DNA of 5,584 nucleotides, from positions 1 to 5,584 of the forward strand of contig JAIFMT010000022.1 of the NCBI GenBank assembly GCA_020048295.1. The letters run 5' to 3'. Shown here one piece after another: positions 1 to 5,584 of the stretch. This DNA comes from Rhodoferax sp. (GTDB taxonomy: Bacteria > Pseudomonadota > Gammaproteobacteria > Burkholderiales > Burkholderiaceae). Below the pieces are notes generated by a model, which ran no database searches, was not told where the DNA came from, and saw nothing but the letters and a program-made list of their open reading frames with translations. Position numbers and translations under genes: made by a program. Position 1 is the first letter of the stretch, and the number at the start of each line of letters is the position of its first letter.

Positions 1-1183
1 AGGTTTGCGAATGCACGGCGGTTGCCACCCTGGCGTAGCCGTAAAGCCGCTCGGGCGGCAGGCGTGCCACCAGTGATCTGTCGGTGACCACGCCGGTGAT
101 GGCAAAGGCCGGGTCCAGCGTGCTGCGCCGAGCGGTTTGGTGCACCGGCTGCCCCTGCGTGTTGGTGATGGCCGCCACCACCGGGCAGCGCACATGCTCG
201 GTGCGCTCGATCACCAGACCGAGTTCACCGTTGGCCAGGCGCACAAACTCACCCGGCGGGTAAATGCCAAACACCTTGATCAGTGCCGTCGAAAGCTGTC
301 CGCCCTGATCTTCCCGGAATAGTTGCCGCGTCGCCTCTTGCGTCGTCAACGGCTCGCGTCGGAGACGAGGGCTGATCTTGGCCAGGAAGACATCCGTCAC
401 TCGCAGTGCAACGGCCACTTCCGTCATCTCCCTGAGCCCGGCCGGATAGCCGCTACCGTCCAGGTGTTCGTGGTGCTGAACAACTGCCGTCAGCCAGTCA
501 GCGGCGGTCACGCCAGCGCTTTGCAACAGCTCGGCCGACTTCAGCGAATGCTGTTTGATCTGGCCGCGCTGGCTCTCGGTGAGTGGCGTGTCCATGCCGG
601 CAAGCTGCCCTTGTAGCTCGAATATCGACACATTCATGGTGATGGCTGCCTTCACCAGCGTCAACACATGCGCCGAGGGCCACTTCATGTAGCGCCCCAG
701 CAACAGGCACAACACTGCCGTGTGCAGCGCATGCGCATAGCCATAGTAGAAATGGTGGGTCTGCTCCTGGCGCAGACAACGGTAAATGGCAATGTTGGTG
801 TTGAAATCCACCAGCTTGACAACCTGCCGGGCAAAGTCATCGAACCGGTCAAGCCATCTTCCCGGTAACGGATGGGCTTCTGGGGTGCGCAGTTCAGTCG
901 CCAGCTTGTGCAGGCTTTGTGTGGCCTCGTCCCACAAACCAAACAGATTAGGCGGTATGGCGACAGCCTGGACGGGTTGCTGCGCCACGTGCAGGGCTTG
1001 TTGCGCGGCCTTGATTTCTTCGGCATCGACAAACGCACCGCGCGTCAGCAAGGCATCGAGCTGATGCACGGTCTCGACAATTTGCCCCTTTTTCAACAGC
1101 AGTTGCTCATCGGCATCGCGCACGTTCCAGGGCACAGGCGCACCAAGCTGCACTTTGGAGCGGGGAAGTTCGAGCAATTTCAA
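1..1183 (-). CDS. HD-GYP-type phosphohydrolase-like signalling protein with degenerate HD dyad, C-terminus cut by window edge
   Basis: The minus-strand frame is open for 394 codons from 1183 to the window edge, where it is truncated. I chose the TTG at 1183 because an AAGGAGA ribosome site (1197-1191) lies 7 nt upstream; a GTG two codons earlier is too close to it and no in-frame ATG exists. Residues 1-60 resemble the N-terminal region common in betaproteobacterial HD-GYP proteins (VRDADEQLLLKKGQ). Residues 145-275 are the HD-GYP domain: H151 as first metal ligand, H212, H237-H238 in HHEHLDGSGYP (237-247), and D264 in RVTDVF. The usual HDIGK motif reads MNVSI (M183-N184), so the HD pair is missing. 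The tail FGIYPPGEFVRLANGE (about 305-320) is typical after this domain. Intact HD-GYP enzymes hydrolyse cyclic di-GMP; whether this one does is doubtful, and a binding or scaffold role is possible. No membrane segment or receiver domain is visible. Confidence 0.9.
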   Translation of the reverse strand, partial: MKLLELPRSKVQLGAPVPWNVRDADEQLLLKKGQIVETVHQLDALLTRGAFVDAEEIKAAQQALHVAQQPVQAVAIPPNLFGLWDEATQSLHKLATELRTPEAHPLPGRWLDRFDDFARQVVKLVDFNTNIAIYRCLRQEQTHHFYYGYAHALHTAVLCLLLGRYMKWPSAHVLTLVKAAITMNVSIFELQGQLAGMDTPLTESQRGQIKQHSLKSAELLQSAGVTAADWLTAVVQHHEHLDGSGYPAGLREMTEVAVALRVTDVFLAKISPRLRREPLTTQEATRQLFREDQGGQLSTALIKVFGIYPPGEFVRLANGELGLVIERTEHVRCPVVAAITNTQGQPVHQTARRSTLDPAFAITGVVTDRSLVARLPPERLYGYARVATAVHSQT

Positions 1184-1190
1184 CGGCACG

Positions 1191-1197
1191 TCTCCTT
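1191..1197 (-). promoter_or_regulatory. Ribosome binding site deciding the TTG start of the HD-GYP gene
   Basis: The minus strand reads AAGGAGA here, a near-perfect Shine-Dalgarno sequence. It leaves a 7-nt spacer to the TTG at 1183 but only 1 nt to the in-frame GTG at 1189, which favours the TTG. Confidence 0.75.
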
Positions 1198-1232
1198 CGC
1201 CAGGGTGACAATTGGCTAGCCAGGCCTGATCA

Positions 1233-1261
1233 TCTATAACTATAATTTATATAGCTGTCAG
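1233..1261 (-). promoter_or_regulatory. Possible sigma70-type promoter for the HD-GYP gene
   Basis: On the minus strand CTGACA (1261-1256, one mismatch to TTGACA) is followed after 17 bp by TATAGA (1238-1233, four of six matches to TATAAT). It lies in a markedly AT-rich patch between the DUF808 stop and the HD-GYP start, and would give a leader of roughly 40-45 nt. This suggests the HD-GYP gene need not depend on read-through from the DUF808 gene. The call rests on pattern matching in AT-rich DNA and is weak. Confidence 0.35.
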
Positions 1262-1286
1262 CACATATACAGAAAGGGTTAGAAGC

Positions 1287-2216
1287 CTATTTATTATAAA
1301 TTTTGGTCTTGATCCTGCTGATCGCTGTGAACACCAGCAGTGCCAGCGCACCGGCCAGCACGCCCAACAATCCGTCAAGCGTCATGGACACCAGGGGTGC
1401 CAGCGCACCTGTCGCGGCGCTGACCTGCTCAATCCAGTGCCCCACCGCATGCAAGCCATGCGCCAGAATGCCACCGCCCACCAGAAACATGGCCGCTGTG
1501 CCCAGCACCGTCAAGGCCTTCATCAACCACGGTGCGGCGCGCAAAATCGCTGCACCAGCGGCCCGCTGCAACGCGGCCAGCGCCGCGTCGCCGCTCTGGC
1601 GGTGCAGGTACAGCCCCAAGTCGTCCAGCTTGACAATGCCCGCCACCACCCCATACACCCCAACGGTCATGACGATGGCAATGCCCGACAGCACGCCAAT
1701 CTGTGTCAACAACGGGCTGGCCTGCACAATGCCCAAAGCGATGACGATGATCTCGGTGGACAAAATGAAATCGGTGCGAATGGCCCCCTTGATTTTTTCT
1801 TTTTCCAGCGCCACCAGATCCACCGACGCATCGGCCAGCGCCTGCACCAGCGCCTCGTGGTGTGCAGCGTCTTCGGCCTGACTGTGCAGCAGCTTGTGGG
1901 CAATTTTCTCGAAACCCTCAAAGCACAAAAACAGTCCGCCCGCCATCAGCAGCGGTGTCACCGCCCACGGCGCAAAGCTGCTCAACAACAGCGCCAGCGG
2001 CACCAGGATCAGCTTGTTGAGGAACGAGCCCTTGCATACCGCCCACACCACCGGCAACTCGCGTTCGGCTTGGACGCCGGCGACCTGCTGCGCATTGAGC
2101 GCCAGATCGTCACCCAGCACGCCGGCGGTTTTTTTGGCGGCAACCTTGGCCAGCAGGGCCACATCGTCCAACACGGTTGCAATGTCATCAATCAGAACCA
2201 ACAGACTGGTTGCCAT
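1287..2216 (-). CDS. yedI: DUF808 family inner-membrane protein (YedI-like)
   Basis: This 309-residue protein matches the DUF808/YedI family over its whole length. The N-terminus SLLVLIDDIATVLDDVA (4-20), then AAKKTAGVLGDDLALNAQQV (26-45), GLFLCFEGFEK (94-104) and KGAIRTDFILSTEI (143-156) are the conserved blocks I recognise. Hydrophobic stretches that could cross the membrane lie at about 66-102 (two), 150-195 (two), 228-256 and 273-299, with a basic C-terminal end (RIKTKIYNK). The length is close to E. coli YedI. The biochemical function of the family is not established, so none is assigned. The ATG at 2216 is the first possible start, since an in-frame TGA lies two codons upstream (TGA-AAA-GCC-ATG). 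The ribosome site is weak. The gene is divergent from the ketosynthase gene across 130 bp and lies upstream of the HD-GYP gene on the same strand. Confidence 0.94.
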   Translation of the reverse strand: MATSLLVLIDDIATVLDDVALLAKVAAKKTAGVLGDDLALNAQQVAGVQAERELPVVWAVCKGSFLNKLILVPLALLLSSFAPWAVTPLLMAGGLFLCFEGFEKIAHKLLHSQAEDAAHHEALVQALADASVDLVALEKEKIKGAIRTDFILSTEIIVIALGIVQASPLLTQIGVLSGIAIVMTVGVYGVVAGIVKLDDLGLYLHRQSGDAALAALQRAAGAAILRAAPWLMKALTVLGTAAMFLVGGGILAHGLHAVGHWIEQVSAATGALAPLVSMTLDGLLGVLAGALALLVFTAISRIKTKIYNK

Positions 2217-2346
2217 GGCTTTTCAGGTAGTTAAGGTTAAAGGAATATTGGCAGCAGGCGGATTGTTACCGAACCCCAGCGCAGAACGATAATCCGCGCC
2301 ATTGTTTAGGCGCAGCAGCGTCGCCTCATTTTTTGGAAGACTAGTC
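2217..2346. promoter_or_regulatory. Divergent intergenic region between the DUF808 and ketosynthase genes
   Basis: This 130-bp gap must hold the start signals for two divergent genes. On the plus strand GATAAT (2288-2293) is a good -10 match, but the best -35 (TTGTTA, 2263-2268) is 19 bp away, so the promoter is uncertain. A 7-bp inverted repeat, GCGGATT (2258-2264) and AATCCGC (2291-2297), flanks this stretch; a match this short can arise by chance. No terminator is visible. Confidence 0.35.
2335..2340 (+). promoter_or_regulatory. Ribosome binding site deciding the ATG start of the ketosynthase
   Basis: GGAAGA lies 6 nt before the ATG at 2347. It supports that start over the in-frame TTG at 2302, which would add 15 residues not expected from the family. 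Confidence 0.6.
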
Positions 2347-3465
2347 ATGCACCGCGTTTGTATCAGCAGCACCGGGCTTTTTACGCCCCCTCATGTCATC
2401 AGCAACGCCGAGCTGGTGGATGCTTTCAACCGCTTCGCCGAACTGGAAAACACCGCCAACGCCGCCGACATCGCTGCCGGCAAACGCACCGCCGTGCCCA
2501 GCTCCAGCGTCGAATTCATCGAAAAAGCCTCTGGCATCCAACAGCGCTATGTACTGGAAAAGTCTGGTGTGCTCGACCCCACCCGGATGCGCCCACGCTT
2601 GGCATCGCGCCCTGACAGCGAGATATCGCTGATGGCCGACATCGCGGTGCAGGCCGGGCGCGATGCCTTGAAACGTGCGGGCAAGAAACCCGCCGCCGTT
2701 GATGGTGTCATCTGCGCGGCTGCCAACATGCAGCGCGCCTACCCGGCCATGGCCATCGAAATTCAGCACGCGCTGGGCATTGGCGGCTTTGGCTTTGACA
2801 TGAATGTGGCGTGTTCGTCGGCCACCTTTGCCATCGAGATGGCCGCCAACGCCGTGAAAAGCGGTGCCGCGCGCGCCGTGCTGATCGTCAACCCCGAAAT
2901 CACATCGCCGCACCTGGCCTGGAAAGACCGCGACTGCCATTTCATCTTTGGCGATGTCTGCACCGCGATTCTGGTGGAGCGACTGGTCGATGCGCCGGTG
3001 GGGGTGTTTGAAGTGCTCGGCACCAAGCTGGTGACCTCGTTCTCGAACGCCATTCGCAACAACGCCGGTTTCATGACCCGCAGCGAAGACCGCGACCCCG
3101 ATGACCGTGACCTGCTGTTTTACCAAGAGGGCCGCAAGGTGTTCAAGGAAGTCTGCCCGATGGCCGCCAGCCACATTGGCAGCCATCTGGCATCGCTGGA
3201 CCTGACCCCTGGCGATGTGCGGCGCTTCTGGCTGCACCAGGCCAACCTGGCGATGAACCAGCTGATCGGGCGCAAACTGCTGGGGCGCGATGCCACGCCA
3301 GACGATGCGCCCGTCATCCTCAACGAGTTCGCCAACACCGCCTCGGCCGGCTCCATCATCGCCTTTCACCGGCATCATGACGACTTTCGCAAAGACGAGG
3401 TCGGCGTGATCTGCTCCTTTGGCGCGGGCTACTCGATTGGCAGTGCGGTGCTGCGGCGCACCTGA
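2347..3465 (+). CDS. Beta-ketoacyl-ACP synthase III (FabH-like), long-form class
   Basis: A 372-residue thiolase-fold condensing enzyme that would join an acyl-CoA primer to malonyl-ACP in the cytosol. The Cys-His-Asn triad of KAS III enzymes is visible: C156 in NVACSSATF, H297 in WLHQAN, and N330 in FANTASAGS. The C-terminal SFGAGYSIGSAVLRR is also typical. Housekeeping FabH has about 320 residues; this protein carries extra residues in the N-terminal part (FNRFAELENTANAADIAAG, about 27-45) and around 95-110 of the cap. It recalls the Pseudomonas aeruginosa PA3286 group, which takes medium-chain acyl-CoA from beta-oxidation into fatty acid synthesis; this likeness is from memory of the family, so primer specificity is inferred. 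No acyl carrier protein or fab gene is adjacent, which argues against the main initiation enzyme. The start is the ATG at 2347; a TTG at 2302 would add 15 residues. The stop is 10 bp from the convergent GNAT stop. Confidence 0.92.
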   Translation: MHRVCISSTGLFTPPHVISNAELVDAFNRFAELENTANAADIAAGKRTAVPSSSVEFIEKASGIQQRYVLEKSGVLDPTRMRPRLASRPDSEISLMADIAVQAGRDALKRAGKKPAAVDGVICAAANMQRAYPAMAIEIQHALGIGGFGFDMNVACSSATFAIEMAANAVKSGAARAVLIVNPEITSPHLAWKDRDCHFIFGDVCTAILVERLVDAPVGVFEVLGTKLVTSFSNAIRNNAGFMTRSEDRDPDDRDLLFYQEGRKVFKEVCPMAASHIGSHLASLDLTPGDVRRFWLHQANLAMNQLIGRKLLGRDATPDDAPVILNEFANTASAGSIIAFHRHHDDFRKDEVGVICSFGAGYSIGSAVLRRT

Positions 3466-3475
3466 GGGCGTGGGT

Positions 3476-4006
3476 TTAGCTCAAATCGCGCTTGAAGCGG
3501 ATTTCTTCGATCTTCACCGCCCCCAGCGGCACGGTCTTGATGCTGGTCATCTCGCGCTTGAAGCCTGCCATGTCGTGAAAACGCAGCGCACGTTCGTAGC
3601 CCAGCGGCACCCAGGCGCTGACTTTGGTGCAGCCTTCGTCGATCAGACCTTCGCGGGCAGCGTCCCATAAGGCCAGTCCAACCCCCTTGCCCCAAAAAGC
3701 GGGGGTGACATAAATGGCCCAGATTTCGCCCATGGTGGGCGGTGTTTTCGGATCGCGTGAGCGGTCGTAGCCGACAAAGCCCACGATGTTGCCGCCCAGC
3801 ACGGCCACCTGCACCTGCGGCTCGCTGTATTCGATGGCCTCGCGCCAATAGGCCTGGCTTTTCTTCAGGCTGTCAAATTCGGGCATCGCCTCGCCCGGAA
3901 ACAGCGCCTTGAAGGCGGCCTGGCTGGCACTGGCTTGTATTTCGGCAATCGCCTTGGCATCGCGCTCTTTGGCGGGACGAACTTCAATCTCGGTGGAATC
4001 AGACAT
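3476..4006 (-). CDS. GNAT family N-acetyltransferase
   Basis: A 176-residue single-domain GNAT protein, a usual length for the family. It begins IEVRPAKERDAKAIAEIQ (7-24), the standard first strand and helix. Motif A, which holds acetyl-CoA, is IWAIYVTPAFWGKGVGLALWD (95-115), with the WGKGVG loop at 105-110. Motif B follows as GYERALRFHDMAGFKREM (136-153). The acceptor substrate cannot be read from the sequence; small molecules such as amines and a protein N-terminus are both possible. The ATG at 4006 gives the expected N-terminus but has no Shine-Dalgarno sequence: a run of seven T sits just before it, following a GC-rich hairpin. An in-frame GTG at 4069 would add 21 residues encoded through the hairpin, with a GGAGG 13 nt upstream. 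I prefer 4006 on protein grounds but the start is open. The gene is convergent with the ketosynthase and divergent from ipdC. Confidence 0.9.
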   Translation of the reverse strand: MSDSTEIEVRPAKERDAKAIAEIQASASQAAFKALFPGEAMPEFDSLKKSQAYWREAIEYSEPQVQVAVLGGNIVGFVGYDRSRDPKTPPTMGEIWAIYVTPAFWGKGVGLALWDAAREGLIDEGCTKVSAWVPLGYERALRFHDMAGFKREMTSIKTVPLGAVKIEEIRFKRDLS

Positions 4007-4008
4007 GC

Positions 4009-4034
4009 AAAAAAAGGCCGGGGGCAAGCCCGGC
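4009..4034 (-). terminator. Intrinsic terminator-like hairpin immediately before the GNAT start codon
   Basis: On the minus strand GCCGGG (4034-4029), a 6-nt loop (4028-4023) and CCCGGC (4022-4017) form a perfect 6-bp GC stem. One C and then seven T (4015-4009) follow, two bases before the GNAT ATG. The plus strand has no T-run after the stem, so it would work only on minus-strand transcription. Any GNAT transcript with a leader must pass through it, so it may be an attenuator or may block transcription coming from the ipdC side. Confidence 0.6.
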
Positions 4035-4040
4035 AGATCA

Positions 4041-4058
4041 TCAAAAATGGAGCGCCAT
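4041..4058 (-). other. Possible leader-peptide ORF ahead of the GNAT terminator-like hairpin
   Basis: The minus strand carries ATG at 4058 with GAGG (4067-4064) 5 nt upstream, encoding MALHF and a TGA ending at 4041. The stop lies 6 nt before the hairpin stem. Leader peptide, terminator hairpin, then gene is the order found in attenuators. The peptide is very short, has no run of a single amino acid, and I see no clear alternative antiterminator stem, so this is speculative. Confidence 0.2.
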
Positions 4059-4076
4059 TGTCGCCTCACAGATAAT

Positions 4077-4095
4077 CAATTTCCTCCAATTTCCT
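4077..4095. repeat. Perfect 9-bp direct repeat, 10-bp period, upstream of ipdC
   Basis: CAATTTCCT occurs at 4077-4085 and again at 4087-4095, separated by one base. The 10-bp period places both copies on nearly the same face of the DNA helix, as expected of a tandem regulator site. The second copy ends 12 bp before the ipdC ATG. The minus-strand reading also contains purine-rich GGAGG (4087-4083). Confidence 0.6.
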
Positions 4096-4107
4096 GATCG
4101 ATTCCGC

Positions 4108-5584
4108 ATGAATCTCACCGAACAACTGTTGCTCGCGCTCAAAAGGCACGGGGCCAGGCAAATCTTTGGCATCCCCGGTGACTTTGCACTGCCCTACTTT
4201 CGCATCATCGAAGAATCAAAAATTCTGCCGCTCTACACGCTGAGCCATGAGCCGGGCGTCGGCTTTGCCGCCGATGCCTCAGCCCGCATCAATGCCGCCC
4301 TGGGTGTGGCGGCGGTCACTTACGGTGCGGGTGCGCTCAACATGATCAATTCGGTGGCCGCCGCGTTTGCCGAAAAGTCACCGCTGGTGGTGCTGTCGGG
4401 CGGGCCGGGCAAGGGCGAATCGCGCTCCGGTCTGCTACTGCACCACCAGGCCAAGACGCTGGATTCGCAGTTTCAGATCTTCAAGGAAATCACCTGCGAC
4501 CAGGTGCGCCTGGACGACGGCGCCCGCGCTCCAGCTGACATTGCCCGCGTGCTGGCCAGTTGCCTGCGCCATTCCGAGCCGGTGTATATCGAGATTCCGC
4601 GTGACATGGTGGCCGTGCCTTGCGCTGAGGTGGTGGCTGAAGCACTCGCACCGGTTGACCCGGATGCGCTGAACGCCTGCGTTGATGAAATTCTGGAGCG
4701 CCTGGCTCAGGCCAAGTCACCGGTGCTGATGGCCGGTGTCGAGGTGCGCCGCTATGGGCTCGAAGACAAGGTGGCGGCCCTGTCGCGCCGCTTGGGGCTG
4801 CCGGTGGTGACCAGTTTCATGGGCCGTGGCTTGCTGTCTGACCACGACGCGCCACTGGTGGGCACCTACATGGGCGTGGCGGGTTTTCCCGAGGTAACGC
4901 AACTGGTCGAGGGCTCAGACGGTCTGTTTTTGCTTGGTGAGATCATCTGCGACACCAACTTTGCCGTGTCCGAGACCAAGATCGACATGCGCAAGACCAT
5001 CCAGGCATTGAACGGTCAGGTCAACATCGGCTACCACACGTACGCCAATTTACCGCTGGGCGCGCTGGTGGACGGCATGCTGGCCCGCGTGGGCCACACC
5101 GACAAGGCCTTCACCATCACGCCGCAGGTTTTTCCACGCCATATGCCCGCTGACGCTGCCCATATCACCCCCACCGACATTGCCACCGCCGTCAACGACC
5201 TGATGGCGCAGCACGGCAAGATACCAATTGCCTCCGACATGGGCGACTGCCTGTTTACCGCCATGGAAATCGCCCACACCGCGCTGGTGGCCCCCGGCTA
5301 CTACGCCACCATGGGCTTTGGTGTGCCCGCTGGGCTGGGCCTGCAAGCCGCCACCGGTGAGCGCCCGCTGATTCTGGTGGGCGATGGCGCTTTTCAGATG
5401 ACCGGCTGGGAGCTGGGCAACTGCAAGCGCTACGGCTGGGACCCGATCGTGCTGGTGTTCAACAACGCCAGCTGGGAAATGCTGCGCACCTTTCAGCCCG
5501 AGTCCGGCTTCAACGACCTGGGCCACTGGGGCTTTGCTGAAATGGCCGCTGGCCTGGGCGGCCACGGCGTGCGGGTGGGTACCT
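4108..5584 (+). CDS. ipdC: Indolepyruvate/phenylpyruvate decarboxylase (thiamine-diphosphate dependent), C-terminus cut by window edge
   Basis: This enzyme would decarboxylate indole-3-pyruvate or phenylpyruvate to the aldehyde, a step toward indole-3-acetate (auxin) or phenylacetate. The visible 492 codons follow Azospirillum brasilense IpdC/PPDC closely; that protein has about 545 residues, so roughly 50 are missing at the right edge. The pyrimidine-binding domain (about 1-170) holds D25 in FGIPGDFALP, the ThDP-activating E48 in TLSHEP, and the His pair H112-H113 in LLLHHQ. The middle domain follows (about 190-330; EVRRYGLEDKV, SFMGRGLL, GTYMGVAG). The pyrophosphate domain contains GDG (425-427) and NN (452-453), the ThDP and magnesium motif, then NASWEMLRTFQPESGFNDL. 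The ATG at 4108 gives the family N-terminus, and no alternative ATG, GTG or TTG is in frame just upstream, yet no Shine-Dalgarno is present. The gene is divergent from the GNAT gene, and a 9-bp direct repeat precedes it. Which keto acid it prefers cannot be decided from sequence alone. Confidence 0.93.
   Translation, partial: MNLTEQLLLALKRHGARQIFGIPGDFALPYFRIIEESKILPLYTLSHEPGVGFAADASARINAALGVAAVTYGAGALNMINSVAAAFAEKSPLVVLSGGPGKGESRSGLLLHHQAKTLDSQFQIFKEITCDQVRLDDGARAPADIARVLASCLRHSEPVYIEIPRDMVAVPCAEVVAEALAPVDPDALNACVDEILERLAQAKSPVLMAGVEVRRYGLEDKVAALSRRLGLPVVTSFMGRGLLSDHDAPLVGTYMGVAGFPEVTQLVEGSDGLFLLGEIICDTNFAVSETKIDMRKTIQALNGQVNIGYHTYANLPLGALVDGMLARVGHTDKAFTITPQVFPRHMPADAAHITPTDIATAVNDLMAQHGKIPIASDMGDCLFTAMEIAHTALVAPGYYATMGFGVPAGLGLQAATGERPLILVGDGAFQMTGWELGNCKRYGWDPIVLVFNNASWEMLRTFQPESGFNDLGHWGFAEMAAGLGGHGVRVGT

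Noticed and set aside
137..1219. Several overlapping plus- and minus-strand ATG frames of 60-117 codons in the first 1.2 kb
   Set aside because: They are shadows of the 394-codon HD-GYP frame, which is easily missed because it starts with TTG.
1230..1260. AT-rich inverted repeat (CTATA...TATAG) after the DUF808 gene as a terminator
   Set aside because: The stem is all A/T apart from one pair and has no T-run, so it would not be a stable terminator; the region fits a promoter better.
1437..2234. 265-codon open frame on the plus strand, antisense to the DUF808 gene
   Set aside because: Its product is dominated by Gln, His and Arg with no domain; the opposite strand encodes a full-length conserved membrane protein.
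2258..2297. 7-bp inverted repeat GCGGATT/AATCCGC as an operator for the ketosynthase
   Set aside because: With a 26-bp spacer a match this short is likely by chance in a 130-bp gap; it is recorded only within the intergenic entry.
2341..3378. 345-codon open frame on the minus strand, antisense to the ketosynthase
   Set aside because: Its product is rich in Gly, His, Arg and Val with no recognisable motif, as expected opposite a GC-rich gene. The plus-strand frame carries a complete KAS III triad.
4048..4063. Possible sigma54 promoter (TGGAGC ... TTGTC) upstream of ipdC
   Set aside because: The spacing is off by one and the -12 GC is missing.
4059..4064. TGTCGC, matching the TGTCNC auxin-response-like motif reported for an Azospirillum ipdC promoter
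   Set aside because: A five-base-specific motif is expected by chance fairly often in a 100-bp gap on two strands, and there is a single copy with no supporting promoter.

Overview
The window is GC-rich, tightly packed chromosomal DNA that looks betaproteobacterial, most likely Comamonadaceae (Rhodoferax/Polaromonas-like). That assignment is an inference from codon use, gene families and AT-rich intergenic gaps, not from a marker gene. There are five protein-coding genes, two cut by the window ends. I see no tRNA, rRNA, CRISPR array, insertion sequence or phage gene, and no stretch over 300 bases lacks a gene.

Layout. (1) 1-1183, minus: an HD-GYP-type signalling protein with a TTG start and a degenerate HD dyad; its C-terminus runs off the left edge. 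(2) 1287-2216, minus: a YedI/DUF808 multi-pass inner-membrane protein. (3) 2347-3465, plus: a beta-ketoacyl-ACP synthase III of the long (about 373 aa) class, transcribed away from the DUF808 gene. (4) 3476-4006, minus: a GNAT N-acetyltransferase, convergent with the ketosynthase (10 bp between stops). (5) 4108 to the right edge, plus: a thiamine-diphosphate enzyme closely resembling Azospirillum indolepyruvate/phenylpyruvate decarboxylase (IpdC/PPDC), divergent from the GNAT gene.

The genes do not form one pathway. The only same-strand pair is DUF808 then HD-GYP, separated by about 100 bp of AT-rich DNA with a possible promoter. The most structured non-coding DNA is the 101-bp GNAT/ipdC divergent gap. 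It holds a terminator-like hairpin touching the GNAT start codon, a possible five-codon leader ORF before it, and a perfect 9-bp direct repeat with 10-bp period just before ipdC.

I found no convincing new multi-gene system. The best leads are the HD-GYP protein that has lost its namesake HD pair, the GNAT/ipdC control region, and the likely auxin or phenylacetate chemistry of the decarboxylase.
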